This document shows positions 49,493 to 56,967 of a stretch of DNA of 64,000 nucleotides, in pieces. The notes beneath the pieces were generated by a model, which worked only from the letters and a program-made list of their open reading frames with translations, did not search any database and was not told the origin of the DNA. Both the position numbers and the translations under genes were made by a program. This DNA comes from Nocardioides daedukensis. GTDB taxonomy: Bacteria; Actinomycetota; Actinomycetes; Propionibacteriales; Nocardioidaceae. Numbering within the stretch: the first letter of the stretch is position 1; each line of letters starts with the position of its first letter. The DNA lies in contig NZ_JACCAA010000001.1 of the NCBI RefSeq assembly GCF_013408415.1, positions 2,542,001 to 2,606,000 on the forward strand, given 5' to 3'.

Positions 49493-51556
49493 TCAGAGCG
49501 CGGCTGCGACTCGCGTGCCCTGCTCGATCGCCCGCTTCGCGTCCAGCTCGGCTGCGACATCGGCACCGCCGATCAGGTGGACACGCCGTGCTCCACGGAC
49601 CGCGGTGGCGTCAACAACTGCCGGGTCGGTGAGGGCGTCGTGGAGTGCCCGCACCGACTCCTGCCCAGCGCAGAGCACCACGTGGTCCACGTCGAGGACC
49701 TGACTGGTCACCTCCCCCGAGGCCGACGTGACGGTGATGTGCAGACCGGCGTCGTCGACCTTGTCGTAGAAGACCCCGGGCACCAGGTGCACGCCGGAGT
49801 CCTTGAGCACGGCCCGGTGCGCCCAACCCGATGTCTTGGCCAGGCCGCGACCGATCGAGGTGGACTTGCGCTGGAGCAGCCAGACCTCGCGCAACGGCGT
49901 ACGCGCCTTCTTCTCCATCAGGCCGCCGCGGTGCAGCGACGGATCGCCGACGCCCCAGTGCGCCATCCAGGCGTCCAGATCTGCCGGGCTGCCGTCGTGC
50001 GGTTCCTCGGCGAGGAAGTGGCTCATGTCGACGCCGATGCCGCCCGCGCCGATCACGGCCACCTTGGCGCCGACCGTCACGGCCCCGGAGAGGACCTGGT
50101 CGTAGCGGACCACCTTGGCGTGGTCGACGCCCGGGAAGGACGGCACCCGTGGGGTGACGCCGGTGGCGACGATGACGTCGTCGAAGCCGGCCAGGTCGGC
50201 GGGCGTCGCCTCAGTGGAGAGGCGTACGTCGACCCCGAGCACCTCGAGCCGGCGGCCGTAGTAGCGCAGCGTCTCGCGGAAGTCCTCCTTGCCGGGCACC
50301 ATCATCGCCAGCCGGAACTGGCCGCCGATCGACGCGGACTTCTCGAAGAGGGTGACCGCGAGGCCGCGCTCGGCAGCGGAGACGGCAGCCGCGAGCCCGG
50401 CCGGACCGGCCCCCACCACGGCGACGCGCTTGCGGGACCGGGTCGGCGACAGCACCAAGGTGGTCTCGCGGCAGGCGCGTGGGTTGACCAGGCAGGAGGC
50501 GTGCTTGTTCGAGAAGACGTGGTCCAGGCAGGCCTGGTTGCAGGCAATGCAGGTGTTGATCTCGTCCGCGCGACCCGAGGCGGCCTTGTTCACGATCTCG
50601 GGGTCGGCCAGGAACGGACGCGCCATCGAGACCAGGTCCGCGCCACCCGTCGCGAGGATGTCCTCGGCGGTGGCGGGGGAGTTGATCCGGTTGGAGGCGC
50701 AGACCGGGATCGAGACCTCGGGCTTGAGGCGTGCGGTGTGGTCGCGCCAGGCGCCCTGCGGGACCTGGGTGATGATCGTCGGGACACGGGCCTCGTGCCA
50801 GCCGATGCCCGTGTTGAGCAGGCTGACCCCGGCCTCCTCGAGCCGCTTGGCCAGCTCGACGATCTCCTCCCAGGTCTGGCCGCCCTCGACCAGGTCGAGC
50901 AGGGAGATCCGGTAGCCGATCATGAAGTCGTCGCCGACCAGTTCACGCGCCCGACGCACGATCTCGAGGGGGAATCGCATCCGGTTGCTCGCCGTACCGC
51001 CCCACTTGTCGTCGCGGTCGTTCGTGCGCGCCGCGAGCATCTGGTTGATCAGGTAACCCTCCGAGCCCATGATCTCGACGCCGTCATAACCGGCCTTGCG
51101 GGCCAGCGCGATCGCCTTGGCGAAGTCGGTGGCGGTCGCATCGACGCCCTTCGTGGACAGCGCCGAGGGCTTGAACGGGGTGATCGGGGACTTCTTCGTC
51201 GACGCGGAGACGCTGTACGGCGTGTAGCCGTAGCGCCCCGCGTGGAGCACCTGCAAGGCGATCTTGGAGTCGTGCTCGTGCACCGCGTCGGTGATCTGCC
51301 GGTGCCGGGCGGCGTGCAGACGGGTGCTGAACTGCGAGCCGAGCGGTTTGAGCTGCCCGCGGAAGTTGGGCGAGTAGCCGCCGGTGATGATCAGCCCGGC
51401 ACCCCCCTTGGCGCGCTCGGCGAAGTACGCCGCCAACTTGCCGGTGTTCCAGAAGAAGTCCTCGAGGCCGGTGTGCATCGAGCCCATCACCACCCGGTTG
51501 CGCAGCGTCGTCGACCCGATGGTGATCGGCGAGAGCAGGTGCGGGAAGTCGTTCAT
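49493..51556 (-). CDS. NADH:flavin oxidoreductase, 2,4-dienoyl-CoA reductase-like
   Basis: 687 residues in three parts: an Old Yellow Enzyme barrel (1 to about 370), an iron-sulfur segment CIACNQACLDHVFSNKHASCLVNPRAC, and FAD (KRVAVVGAGPAGLAAAVSAAERG) plus NADH (AKVAVIGAGGIGVDMSHFL) modules. This is the FadH layout; the YEGVEIMGSEGYLINQMLAARTNDRDDKWGG block fits. FadH-type enzymes reduce 2,4-dienoyl-CoA during unsaturated fatty acid degradation; a steroid or enoate substrate is an alternative. A family-1-like motif lies inside the gene near its 3' end (49609-49630). Confidence 0.88.
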   Translation of the reverse strand: MNDFPHLLSPITIGSTTLRNRVVMGSMHTGLEDFFWNTGKLAAYFAERAKGGAGLIITGGYSPNFRGQLKPLGSQFSTRLHAARHRQITDAVHEHDSKIALQVLHAGRYGYTPYSVSASTKKSPITPFKPSALSTKGVDATATDFAKAIALARKAGYDGVEIMGSEGYLINQMLAARTNDRDDKWGGTASNRMRFPLEIVRRARELVGDDFMIGYRISLLDLVEGGQTWEEIVELAKRLEEAGVSLLNTGIGWHEARVPTIITQVPQGAWRDHTARLKPEVSIPVCASNRINSPATAEDILATGGADLVSMARPFLADPEIVNKAASGRADEINTCIACNQACLDHVFSNKHASCLVNPRACRETTLVLSPTRSRKRVAVVGAGPAGLAAAVSAAERGLAVTLFEKSASIGGQFRLAMMVPGKEDFRETLRYYGRRLEVLGVDVRLSTEATPADLAGFDDVIVATGVTPRVPSFPGVDHAKVVRYDQVLSGAVTVGAKVAVIGAGGIGVDMSHFLAEEPHDGSPADLDAWMAHWGVGDPSLHRGGLMEKKARTPLREVWLLQRKSTSIGRGLAKTSGWAHRAVLKDSGVHLVPGVFYDKVDDAGLHITVTSASGEVTSQVLDVDHVVLCAGQESVRALHDALTDPAVVDATAVRGARRVHLIGGADVAAELDAKRAIEQGTRVAAAL
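49609..49630. repeat. Family-1 unit inside the dienoyl-CoA reductase coding sequence
   Basis: CAACAACTGCCGGGTCGG (plus strand) is the mixed family-1 variant. On the coding strand it reads DPAVVDAT, 21 residues before the VHLIGG motif neighbourhood. The position in a surface-type linker before the final NAD module suggests the motif was tolerated in frame. Confidence 0.7.
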
Positions 51557-51581
51557 CAGGATTCCTTCTTCGATCGGTGTC

Positions 51582-51668
51582 GCACAACAAGTGCCGGTTC
51601 AACGCGCAAGATCTGCAGGTTCGACGCTCAAGAACTGCCGGTTCGGCGCGCAACAACTGCAGGTTCGT
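51582..51668. repeat. Family-2 repeat array, four units at exactly 22 bp
   Basis: Units start at 51582, 51604, 51626 and 51648. Cores read CAACAAGTGCCGGTTC, CAAGATCTGCAGGTTCG, CAAGAACTGCCGGTTCG and CAACAACTGCAGGTTCG. The last two units lie within the padR coding sequence and supply its C-terminal residues and stop. Confidence 0.85.
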
Positions 51669-52191
51669 GGGCTTGGAGGTAGTCGGTGAGCCAGTCGATC
51701 CAGAACTGCTCCATGCGGACCCCGCCGCGCAGCACCAGGTAGATGTCGAGCTCGCGACCGGTCAGGGCGGGTGGGTCCGGATAGTCCCGCGCCTCCATCG
51801 ACTCATAGAGGGCGAGTCGCTGGGTGTGCTCGACGAGCTTGGCCCGGGCCTGCTCGATCAACGCTGCGCGGTCGCCGTACGACGCTCCGCGGAACTTGAC
51901 CATCAGCTCGGAACGGAGCGGTTCGACCGCGGTGGGTTCGGCCAGCCAGCGTTCGAGCTCGAGGCGGCCCGGCTCGGTGACCTCGTAGACCTTCTTGTCC
52001 GGGCGGCCCTGCTGCGCGACCACCTCAGAGCGGACCCAGCCGTCGCGCTCCATCCGGCCGAGGACCCGATAGATCTGCTGGTGGCTCGCGGTCCAGAAGT
52101 GGCCGATCGACTTGTCGAAGCGCCGGGTCAGCTCCAGACCGGACGCGGTGCGCTCGCTCAGGGAGACCAGGAGGGCGTGTTCGAGGGCCAT
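51628..52191 (-). CDS. PadR-family transcriptional regulator
   Basis: 187 residues. N-terminal winged helix: ALLVSLSERTASGLELTRRFDKSIGHFWTASHQQIYRVLGRMERDGWV; QQGRPDKKVYEVTEPGRLELERWL is the wing; the C-terminal half is the Vir-like helical dimer region. The final residues EPAVVARRTGSS are encoded by two family-2 repeat units, so the natural C-terminus appears to have been extended or replaced by the repeat. A 14-bp palindrome is 22 bp upstream, probably its operator. Divergent from the racemase gene. Confidence 0.9.
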   Translation of the reverse strand: MALEHALLVSLSERTASGLELTRRFDKSIGHFWTASHQQIYRVLGRMERDGWVRSEVVAQQGRPDKKVYEVTEPGRLELERWLAEPTAVEPLRSELMVKFRGASYGDRAALIEQARAKLVEHTQRLALYESMEARDYPDPPALTGRELDIYLVLRGGVRMEQFWIDWLTDYLQAHEPAVVARRTGSS

Positions 52192-52212
52192 GCGGCCATG
52201 GTGACCTACCTA

Positions 52213-52226
52213 TGCAACTAGTTGCA
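52213..52226. promoter_or_regulatory. Perfect palindrome, PadR operator candidate
   Basis: TGCAACTAGTTGCA is a perfect 14-bp palindrome 22 bp upstream of padR, in the padR-racemase divergent region. Placement supports autoregulation by PadR. Confidence 0.6.
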
Positions 52227-52271
52227 AGCCCTTGGTCCAGATGCTGATGGATGAGACCGGACCTGTTGACC

Positions 52272-52290
52272 GTGACAGTAGATCTGTCAC
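52272..52290. promoter_or_regulatory. Inverted repeat before the racemase gene
   Basis: GTGACAG and CTGTCAC flank five bases (52272-52290), 10 bp before ATG 52300. It overlaps the ribosome-site region and could be an operator for an unidentified regulator. Confidence 0.45.
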
Positions 52291-52299
52291 AATCGCGCC

Positions 52300-53457
52300 A
52301 TGACTTTCGAACTCGGCCGGGGAACCGGTCCGCTGCGTGGTGTCAAGGTCGTCGAGATCGCCGGCATCGGCCCGAGCCCGCACGCCTGCATGATCCTTGC
52401 GGACCTCGGCGCGGACATCATCCGGATCGAGCGCCCGGGCGGGCAGATGCTCGCCGGCGGTTCGACCGACCTGCTCAACCGAGGTCGCCCGAGCGTCGCG
52501 CTCAACCTCAAGGACCCCGCCGCTGTGGCCACCGTGCTCGACCTGATCGAGACCGCTGACGTGCTCGTCGAGGGGATGCGCCCCGGCGTCACCGAGCGGA
52601 TGGGCCTGGGCCCCGACGACGCGCTCGCGCGCAACCCGAAGCTGGTCTATGCCCGGATGACCGGATGGGGCCAGACCGGCCCGTTCGCCCAGGTCGCCGG
52701 GCACGACATGAACTACATCGCCATCACCGGCACCCTGCATGGGCTGGGCCAGGACAAGTCCAAGCCGATGTTCCCGGCCAACCTCGTCGGCGACTTCGGC
52801 GGCGGGTCGACGTACCTCGTGATGGGCATCCTGGCCGCACTCCTCGAGTCGCGCACCAGTGGCGAGGGCCAGGTCGTCGACGCTGCGATCATCGACGGCA
52901 CCGCGCACCTGAACGCGATGACCGCGGCCTTCGTGGCCAGCGGCAACTTCAACGAGGAGCGCGCCTCGAACCTGCTCGACGGCGGCGCGCCCTACTACGA
53001 CATCTATGAGACCTCCGACGGCAAGCACATGTCCGTCGGCGCCCTCGAGCCCCAGTTCTACGAGGTCTTCGTGGACCTGCTCGGGATCCGCGACCAGGCC
53101 CCCGACCGCTTCGACCTCTCGAAGTATGACGAGCTGCGCACCGTGATCGAGAAGGCCTTCGCATCCCGCACCCAGGCCGAGTGGATCGAGGTCTTCGAGG
53201 GCACTGACGCCTGCGTCGCCGGGATCATCCCGATGACCGAGGCGTTCAACCACCCGCAGATGAAGGCTCGCGAGGTCTTCGTCGAGCACGAGGGGATCAC
53301 CCAGCCCGCCCCGGCGCCGCGGTTCTCGCGCACCGAGCCGACCCTGGGCTTGCCGCCGGCCGCGAAGGCCGGCATCCACACCCGCGAGGCGCTGACCGCC
53401 TGGGGCGTGGCCAACGTCGATGAGCTCCTCGAGAGTGGTGCCGCGGTCCAGGCCTGA
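52300..53457 (+). CDS. Alpha-methylacyl-CoA racemase / CaiB-type CoA transferase family
   Basis: 385 residues. GPLRGVKVVEIAGIGPSPHACMILADLGADIIRIERPGG is the family start; MTGWGQTGPFAQVAGHDMNYIAITGTLHGLG gives the His and NLVGDFGGGSTYLVMGILAALLES the Asp used by alpha-methylacyl-CoA racemase. It would interconvert 2R- and 2S-methyl acyl-CoA so that branched fatty acids or sterol side chains can enter beta-oxidation. Fits beside the dienoyl-CoA reductase. Confidence 0.92.
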   Translation: MTFELGRGTGPLRGVKVVEIAGIGPSPHACMILADLGADIIRIERPGGQMLAGGSTDLLNRGRPSVALNLKDPAAVATVLDLIETADVLVEGMRPGVTERMGLGPDDALARNPKLVYARMTGWGQTGPFAQVAGHDMNYIAITGTLHGLGQDKSKPMFPANLVGDFGGGSTYLVMGILAALLESRTSGEGQVVDAAIIDGTAHLNAMTAAFVASGNFNEERASNLLDGGAPYYDIYETSDGKHMSVGALEPQFYEVFVDLLGIRDQAPDRFDLSKYDELRTVIEKAFASRTQAEWIEVFEGTDACVAGIIPMTEAFNHPQMKAREVFVEHEGITQPAPAPRFSRTEPTLGLPPAAKAGIHTREALTAWGVANVDELLESGAAVQA

Positions 53458-53517
53458 TCCTGGCTCGGTTTCACGAACGCGGTTGTACGAAAGTCCGTAT
53501 TTCCGTAATATCGAGGT

Positions 53518-54045
53518 ATGGAAGATGCTGCCGACCTCGAACGCGACCTCGCCGACCTGCGCGAACGCGTGGAGCGCCTCGAGTCCCGCACGACTGCACC
53601 GACGGCTTCTCCCGGTGCGCCCGGACCCGACGAGGACACCTTCTGGGCGCTCGAAGGAGTGCGTGCCAGGCGTGACGCGCACCCGGAGACTGCCGACGGG
53701 ATCGTGCTGCTCACCGGTTCGCTGAACCTGCCCACCGGCGAGCCCGTCGAGTGGCAGATGGGGGCCGCGACCTCCGATCTGGTCGGGACCGACTGGAGTG
53801 ACGCGGCGGCGCCACTTGCCGCGCTCGGCCACCCGGTCCGCCTCAAGCTCCTTCGATCCGTCCTGGACGGAGTGCGCAGCACCGCCGAGCTCGCCGAGAG
53901 CCTGGGCAGCACCGGGCAACTGCACCATCACCTCAAGCAACTGGTCTCAACGGGCTGGCTGGCACAGCGCGGACGCGGCAACTATGAGGTGCCGCCGACC
54001 CGCGTCGTACCCCTGCTCGTGATCCTGACAGGAGTGCTCCGATGA
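53518..54045 (+). CDS. ArsR-like winged-helix regulator with N-terminal coiled coil
   Basis: 175 residues. An N-terminal heptad segment (EDAADLERDLADLRERVERLESR) predicts a coiled coil; a middle segment has no recognised fold; the C-terminus (PLAALGHPVRLKLLRSVLDGVRSTAELAESLGSTGQLHHHLKQLVSTGWLAQRGRGNYEV) is an ArsR-type winged helix. No metal-binding cysteines. It overlaps the M23 gene by four bases (ATGA), implying a regulator-peptidase pair. Confidence 0.82.
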   Translation: MEDAADLERDLADLRERVERLESRTTAPTASPGAPGPDEDTFWALEGVRARRDAHPETADGIVLLTGSLNLPTGEPVEWQMGAATSDLVGTDWSDAAAPLAALGHPVRLKLLRSVLDGVRSTAELAESLGSTGQLHHHLKQLVSTGWLAQRGRGNYEVPPTRVVPLLVILTGVLR

Positions 54046-54866
54046 TCGACTTCCTCCAGCGCAACGCGATGCGCACCATCCTGCTCGGCATGCTGCTCGC
54101 CTTCGGTACGCCGATCATGCAGCGCTTCGCCGACCTGCCCTCGTGGGTCGGGCTGTTCGAGACCGCGGGCATCGTGCTCGTCCTGGTCGGCCTGGCGATG
54201 GCCTTCCTCTTCTCCGGCAAGGACTCCGACGCCGACCCGATCACGGTGCACAGCCCGGTCGGCGGGCGCTGGCTGGCGATGAACTCCCCGGCCAGCAAGG
54301 TGCCAAGCCACGGCGTACGAGCCTATGGACAGGCGTTCGCCATCGACCTTCTCCACGAACCCGAGGACGGCGTGCGCCCGCAGTTCGGCACCGGCTCGGG
54401 GATGTCCGACCCCAAGGAATATCCCGCCTTCGGTGAGCCGGTCCTGGCCATGGTCGACGGCGTCGTCGTGAAGGCCGCCGACCGGCAGCGCGACCATCGC
54501 ACCCGCACCCACTGGTGGTCGGTGGCGGTGATGATGCTCGAGGGGGTCTTCCGCGAACTGCGCGGCGCCGGCGGAGTCGTCGGCAACCATGTCGTGATCG
54601 ATCGCGGCGACGGGGTCTTCGCGCTGGTCGCACACCTCAAGAAGGGCTCGGCCACGGTCAAGGTCGGCGACAGGGTGCGGGCCGGCGACGTGATCGGCGC
54701 CTGCGGGAACTCCGGCAACACCAGCGAGCCGCACGTGCACGCACAACTGATGGATCGGGCGCGGCCGAGCGCGGCCAAGGGGCTGCCGATGGCCTTCGCC
54801 GACGTACGCCTCGGTGGCGAGACCCGCGACGGGCTGCCGGAGAACACGGCGTACGTCGTCGCCTGA
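54042..54866 (+). CDS. M23-family (LytM) metallopeptidase with two membrane segments
   Basis: 274 residues. Two hydrophobic segments near residues 10-28 and 38-58 anchor the protein. The peptidase domain shows SHGVRAYGQAFAIDL (first His and Asp), then VVIDRGDGVFALVAHLKKGSATVKVGDRVRAGDVIGACGNSGNTSEPHVHAQLMD with the H-x-H zinc site. Intact LytM enzymes cut peptidoglycan cross-bridges. Coupling to an HTH gene makes it a candidate output or sensor. The family-3 array follows the stop. Confidence 0.85.
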   Translation: MIDFLQRNAMRTILLGMLLAFGTPIMQRFADLPSWVGLFETAGIVLVLVGLAMAFLFSGKDSDADPITVHSPVGGRWLAMNSPASKVPSHGVRAYGQAFAIDLLHEPEDGVRPQFGTGSGMSDPKEYPAFGEPVLAMVDGVVVKAADRQRDHRTRTHWWSVAVMMLEGVFRELRGAGGVVGNHVVIDRGDGVFALVAHLKKGSATVKVGDRVRAGDVIGACGNSGNTSEPHVHAQLMDRARPSAAKGLPMAFADVRLGGETRDGLPENTAYVVA

Positions 54867-54884
54867 TCCGTACGGGTGGCGCCC

Positions 54885-55150
54885 AACTGATGGGTTGGGG
54901 ATGCCGGGCAGACAACTGATGCTTTGGGAGTTGCTCGGGCTAGCCAACTGATGGGTTGGGGTAGACCAGGCAAAACTGATGCTTTGGGGACGATATTGGG
55001 GTGTTCTGGACGACCAACCCATCAGTTTCCGCAGAGCCTCCCGCCAACCCATCAGTTTCCGCAGAGCCTCCCGCCAACCCACCAGTTACCGCAGAGCCTC
55101 CCGCCAACCCATCAGTTACCGCAGCGCCTCCCGCCAACCCATCAGTTGCC
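54885..55150. repeat. Family-3 repeat region with a five-copy 30-bp tandem array
   Basis: Four spaced plus units start at 54885, 54913, 54945 and 54973, alternating CAACTGATGGGTTGGGG and CAACTGATGCTTTGGG types. Then five opposite-strand copies of a 30-bp unit start at 55014, 55044, 55074, 55104 and 55134; each contains CCAACCCATCAGTT followed by CCGCAGAGCCTCCCG-like sequence with a few substitutions. The 459 bp between the M23 gene and psd contain nothing else. There are no unique spacers, so it is not a CRISPR array. Confidence 0.92.
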
Positions 55151-55325
55151 GCACAGCGCACCCCGAAACACCCGCACAACCGCCGCACTCGCCCTCGACA
55201 ATCGGCTGAGACCCACGCCACGGGGCGATTCGCGAAGGATGCTCTGATCGTCCTCGCGGGTTAAGTTGTCCGGCGACACCGACCGGCACCGGCCGAAGAG
55301 TTGGGCCGAAGGAACGGAGCCACCC

Positions 55326-56033
55326 GTGCAGCACCAGCGCACCACGATCGATCGCGAAGCGGTCCTCCCCGCCGCGCTCGGCGCCATCCCCAGCGTGATC
55401 GCCCTGGCCACCGGCCACCGTCGCACCGCCGCGGGACTGCTGGCCCTCCCCGCCGGCCTCGTCGCCTTCTTCCGCGACCCGGCCCGCCGCGTCGACAGCA
55501 CGCCCGTCGACGAGGACACCGTGGTCGCCCCGGCCGACGGCAAGGTGATGTACGCCGGTCCCGGTCAGCCCGAGGTCGTTCCCGAGGGGGGACCCTGGCA
55601 GCAGGTCAGCGTCTTCCTGTCCGTCTTCGACGTGCACATCAACCGCGCGCCCTACGGCGGCATCATCGAGTCGGTGCACTACCGGCCCGGCCGCTGGCTG
55701 GCCGCCTACAAGTTCGAGAGCGCCTTCGAGAACGAGCGCAGCGACATCCAGGTCTCCCGCGTCGTCGGCGGTGAGGTTCGCCGCTATGTCTTCCGCCAGA
55801 TCGTCGGCCTGGTTGCCCGTCGCGTCGTCACCCGGGTCAAGGCAGGCGACGAGATCCAGTCCGGCCAGCGGATCGGGTTGATGAAGTTCGGCTCCCGGAT
55901 GGACATCTTCCTGCCCGAGTCGGTCGACCTCACCGTGGCCACCGGCCAGCGCACCGTGGCCGGCGAGACGGTGATCGGTCGCTGGCGCAGCGACGCCACC
56001 GACGCCGCCGATGCGGTCTCGCTCGGCGCCTGA
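55326..56033 (+). CDS. psd: Phosphatidylserine decarboxylase proenzyme
   Basis: 235 residues from GTG 55326, preceded by AAGGAACGGAG; a TTG at 55266 in frame is a weaker alternative. VVAPADGKVMYAGPG, VSVFLSVFDVHINRAPYGGIIESVHYRPG and RIGLMKFGSRMDIFLP are the short-form PSD blocks; self-cleavage between Gly189 and Ser190 (FGSR) creates the pyruvoyl group. Makes phosphatidylethanolamine from phosphatidylserine. Overlaps pssA by one base. Confidence 0.93.
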   Translation: MQHQRTTIDREAVLPAALGAIPSVIALATGHRRTAAGLLALPAGLVAFFRDPARRVDSTPVDEDTVVAPADGKVMYAGPGQPEVVPEGGPWQQVSVFLSVFDVHINRAPYGGIIESVHYRPGRWLAAYKFESAFENERSDIQVSRVVGGEVRRYVFRQIVGLVARRVVTRVKAGDEIQSGQRIGLMKFGSRMDIFLPESVDLTVATGQRTVAGETVIGRWRSDATDAADAVSLGA

Positions 56034-56950
56034 TGATGTCCGCGCACGTGCCGATCCGCAAGCGGGTGCTGGCCCGCTGGCGCCTCGAGTCCCATTCCGG
56101 GGCCGAGGTCGTCTCGCTGCGCCAGCTCAGCGCCAAGGAGCAGCTGAGGGTCACCTCCCCGAGCCTGTTCACCACCGCGAACATGGCCTGCGGGTTCTCG
56201 TCGGTGCTGCTGGCCACCGAGGGCCACTTCCAGTTCGCCGCGATCCTGATCGCGGTCGCGATCATCATGGACATCCTCGACGGTGGCGTGGCCCGGCTGG
56301 TCGGCGCGACCTCCCCGTTCGGCGTACAGCTCGACTCCCTGGCCGACCTGGTCTCCTTCGGGCTCGCGCCGGCGGTGCTGGTGTATACGTGGGTGCTCCC
56401 GGAGTGGCCGATCACGGCATGGCTGGCGGCGTTCCTCTGGCTGGCCTGTGCCGGCTTCCGGTTGGCTCGGTTCAACTTCACCATCGACCCGACCGACGAC
56501 AAGCGCTACTTCATCGGCCTGCCCTCACCGGCCGCGGCCGCGGTCGTGATGGCGACCGTCTTCGCCCTGGACAACCCCGACGTCGCCGGGCCGGACGTCA
56601 CGGTGGGTCCGGCGATCCTGCTCCCGGTGCTGATCTCGCTGGTGCCCGCATGGTTGATGGTCAGCACGGTGCGGTTCCGCTCGTTCCGCGACCTGGTCAC
56701 CCCACGCACCCAGCAGGCGCGGATCACCACCGGACTGGTCCTGCTCGCCGTGGTCGTCGGGCTCGCGCTCGCACCCGCGACGACCGCGCTCACCGTCGCC
56801 TACTGCTATGTGCTGACCGCCCCGCTCGGCGTGCTGACCGCGCCACTGCGTCGGCGCTGGCTCGGCCCGGACTCCGTGGCGCCTCCGCGCGAGCGCCAGC
56901 AGTCCGTCTTCCTGCCGCTGGCCGGGGACGACGACACCACCACCGACTGA
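56033..56950 (+). CDS. pssA: CDP-diacylglycerol-serine O-phosphatidyltransferase
   Basis: 305 residues with six or more membrane segments. The CDP-alcohol phosphatidyltransferase motif is intact: DGGVARLVGATSPFGVQLDSLADLVSFG (D-G-x2-A-R-x8-G-x3-D-x3-D, first Asp about residue 83). It transfers serine onto CDP-diacylglycerol; the product feeds Psd upstream, so psd-pssA form a complete phosphatidylethanolamine operon. Confidence 0.95.
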   Translation: MMSAHVPIRKRVLARWRLESHSGAEVVSLRQLSAKEQLRVTSPSLFTTANMACGFSSVLLATEGHFQFAAILIAVAIIMDILDGGVARLVGATSPFGVQLDSLADLVSFGLAPAVLVYTWVLPEWPITAWLAAFLWLACAGFRLARFNFTIDPTDDKRYFIGLPSPAAAAVVMATVFALDNPDVAGPDVTVGPAILLPVLISLVPAWLMVSTVRFRSFRDLVTPRTQQARITTGLVLLAVVVGLALAPATTALTVAYCYVLTAPLGVLTAPLRRRWLGPDSVAPPRERQQSVFLPLAGDDDTTTD

Positions 56951-56967
56951 CGAAACAAAACGCCGCG

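Noticed and set aside
55014-55150. Possible CRISPR array (regular 30-bp period)
   Set aside because: The whole 30-bp period is repeated with no unique spacers, and no cas genes are nearby; it is a tandem repeat built on the family-3 motif.
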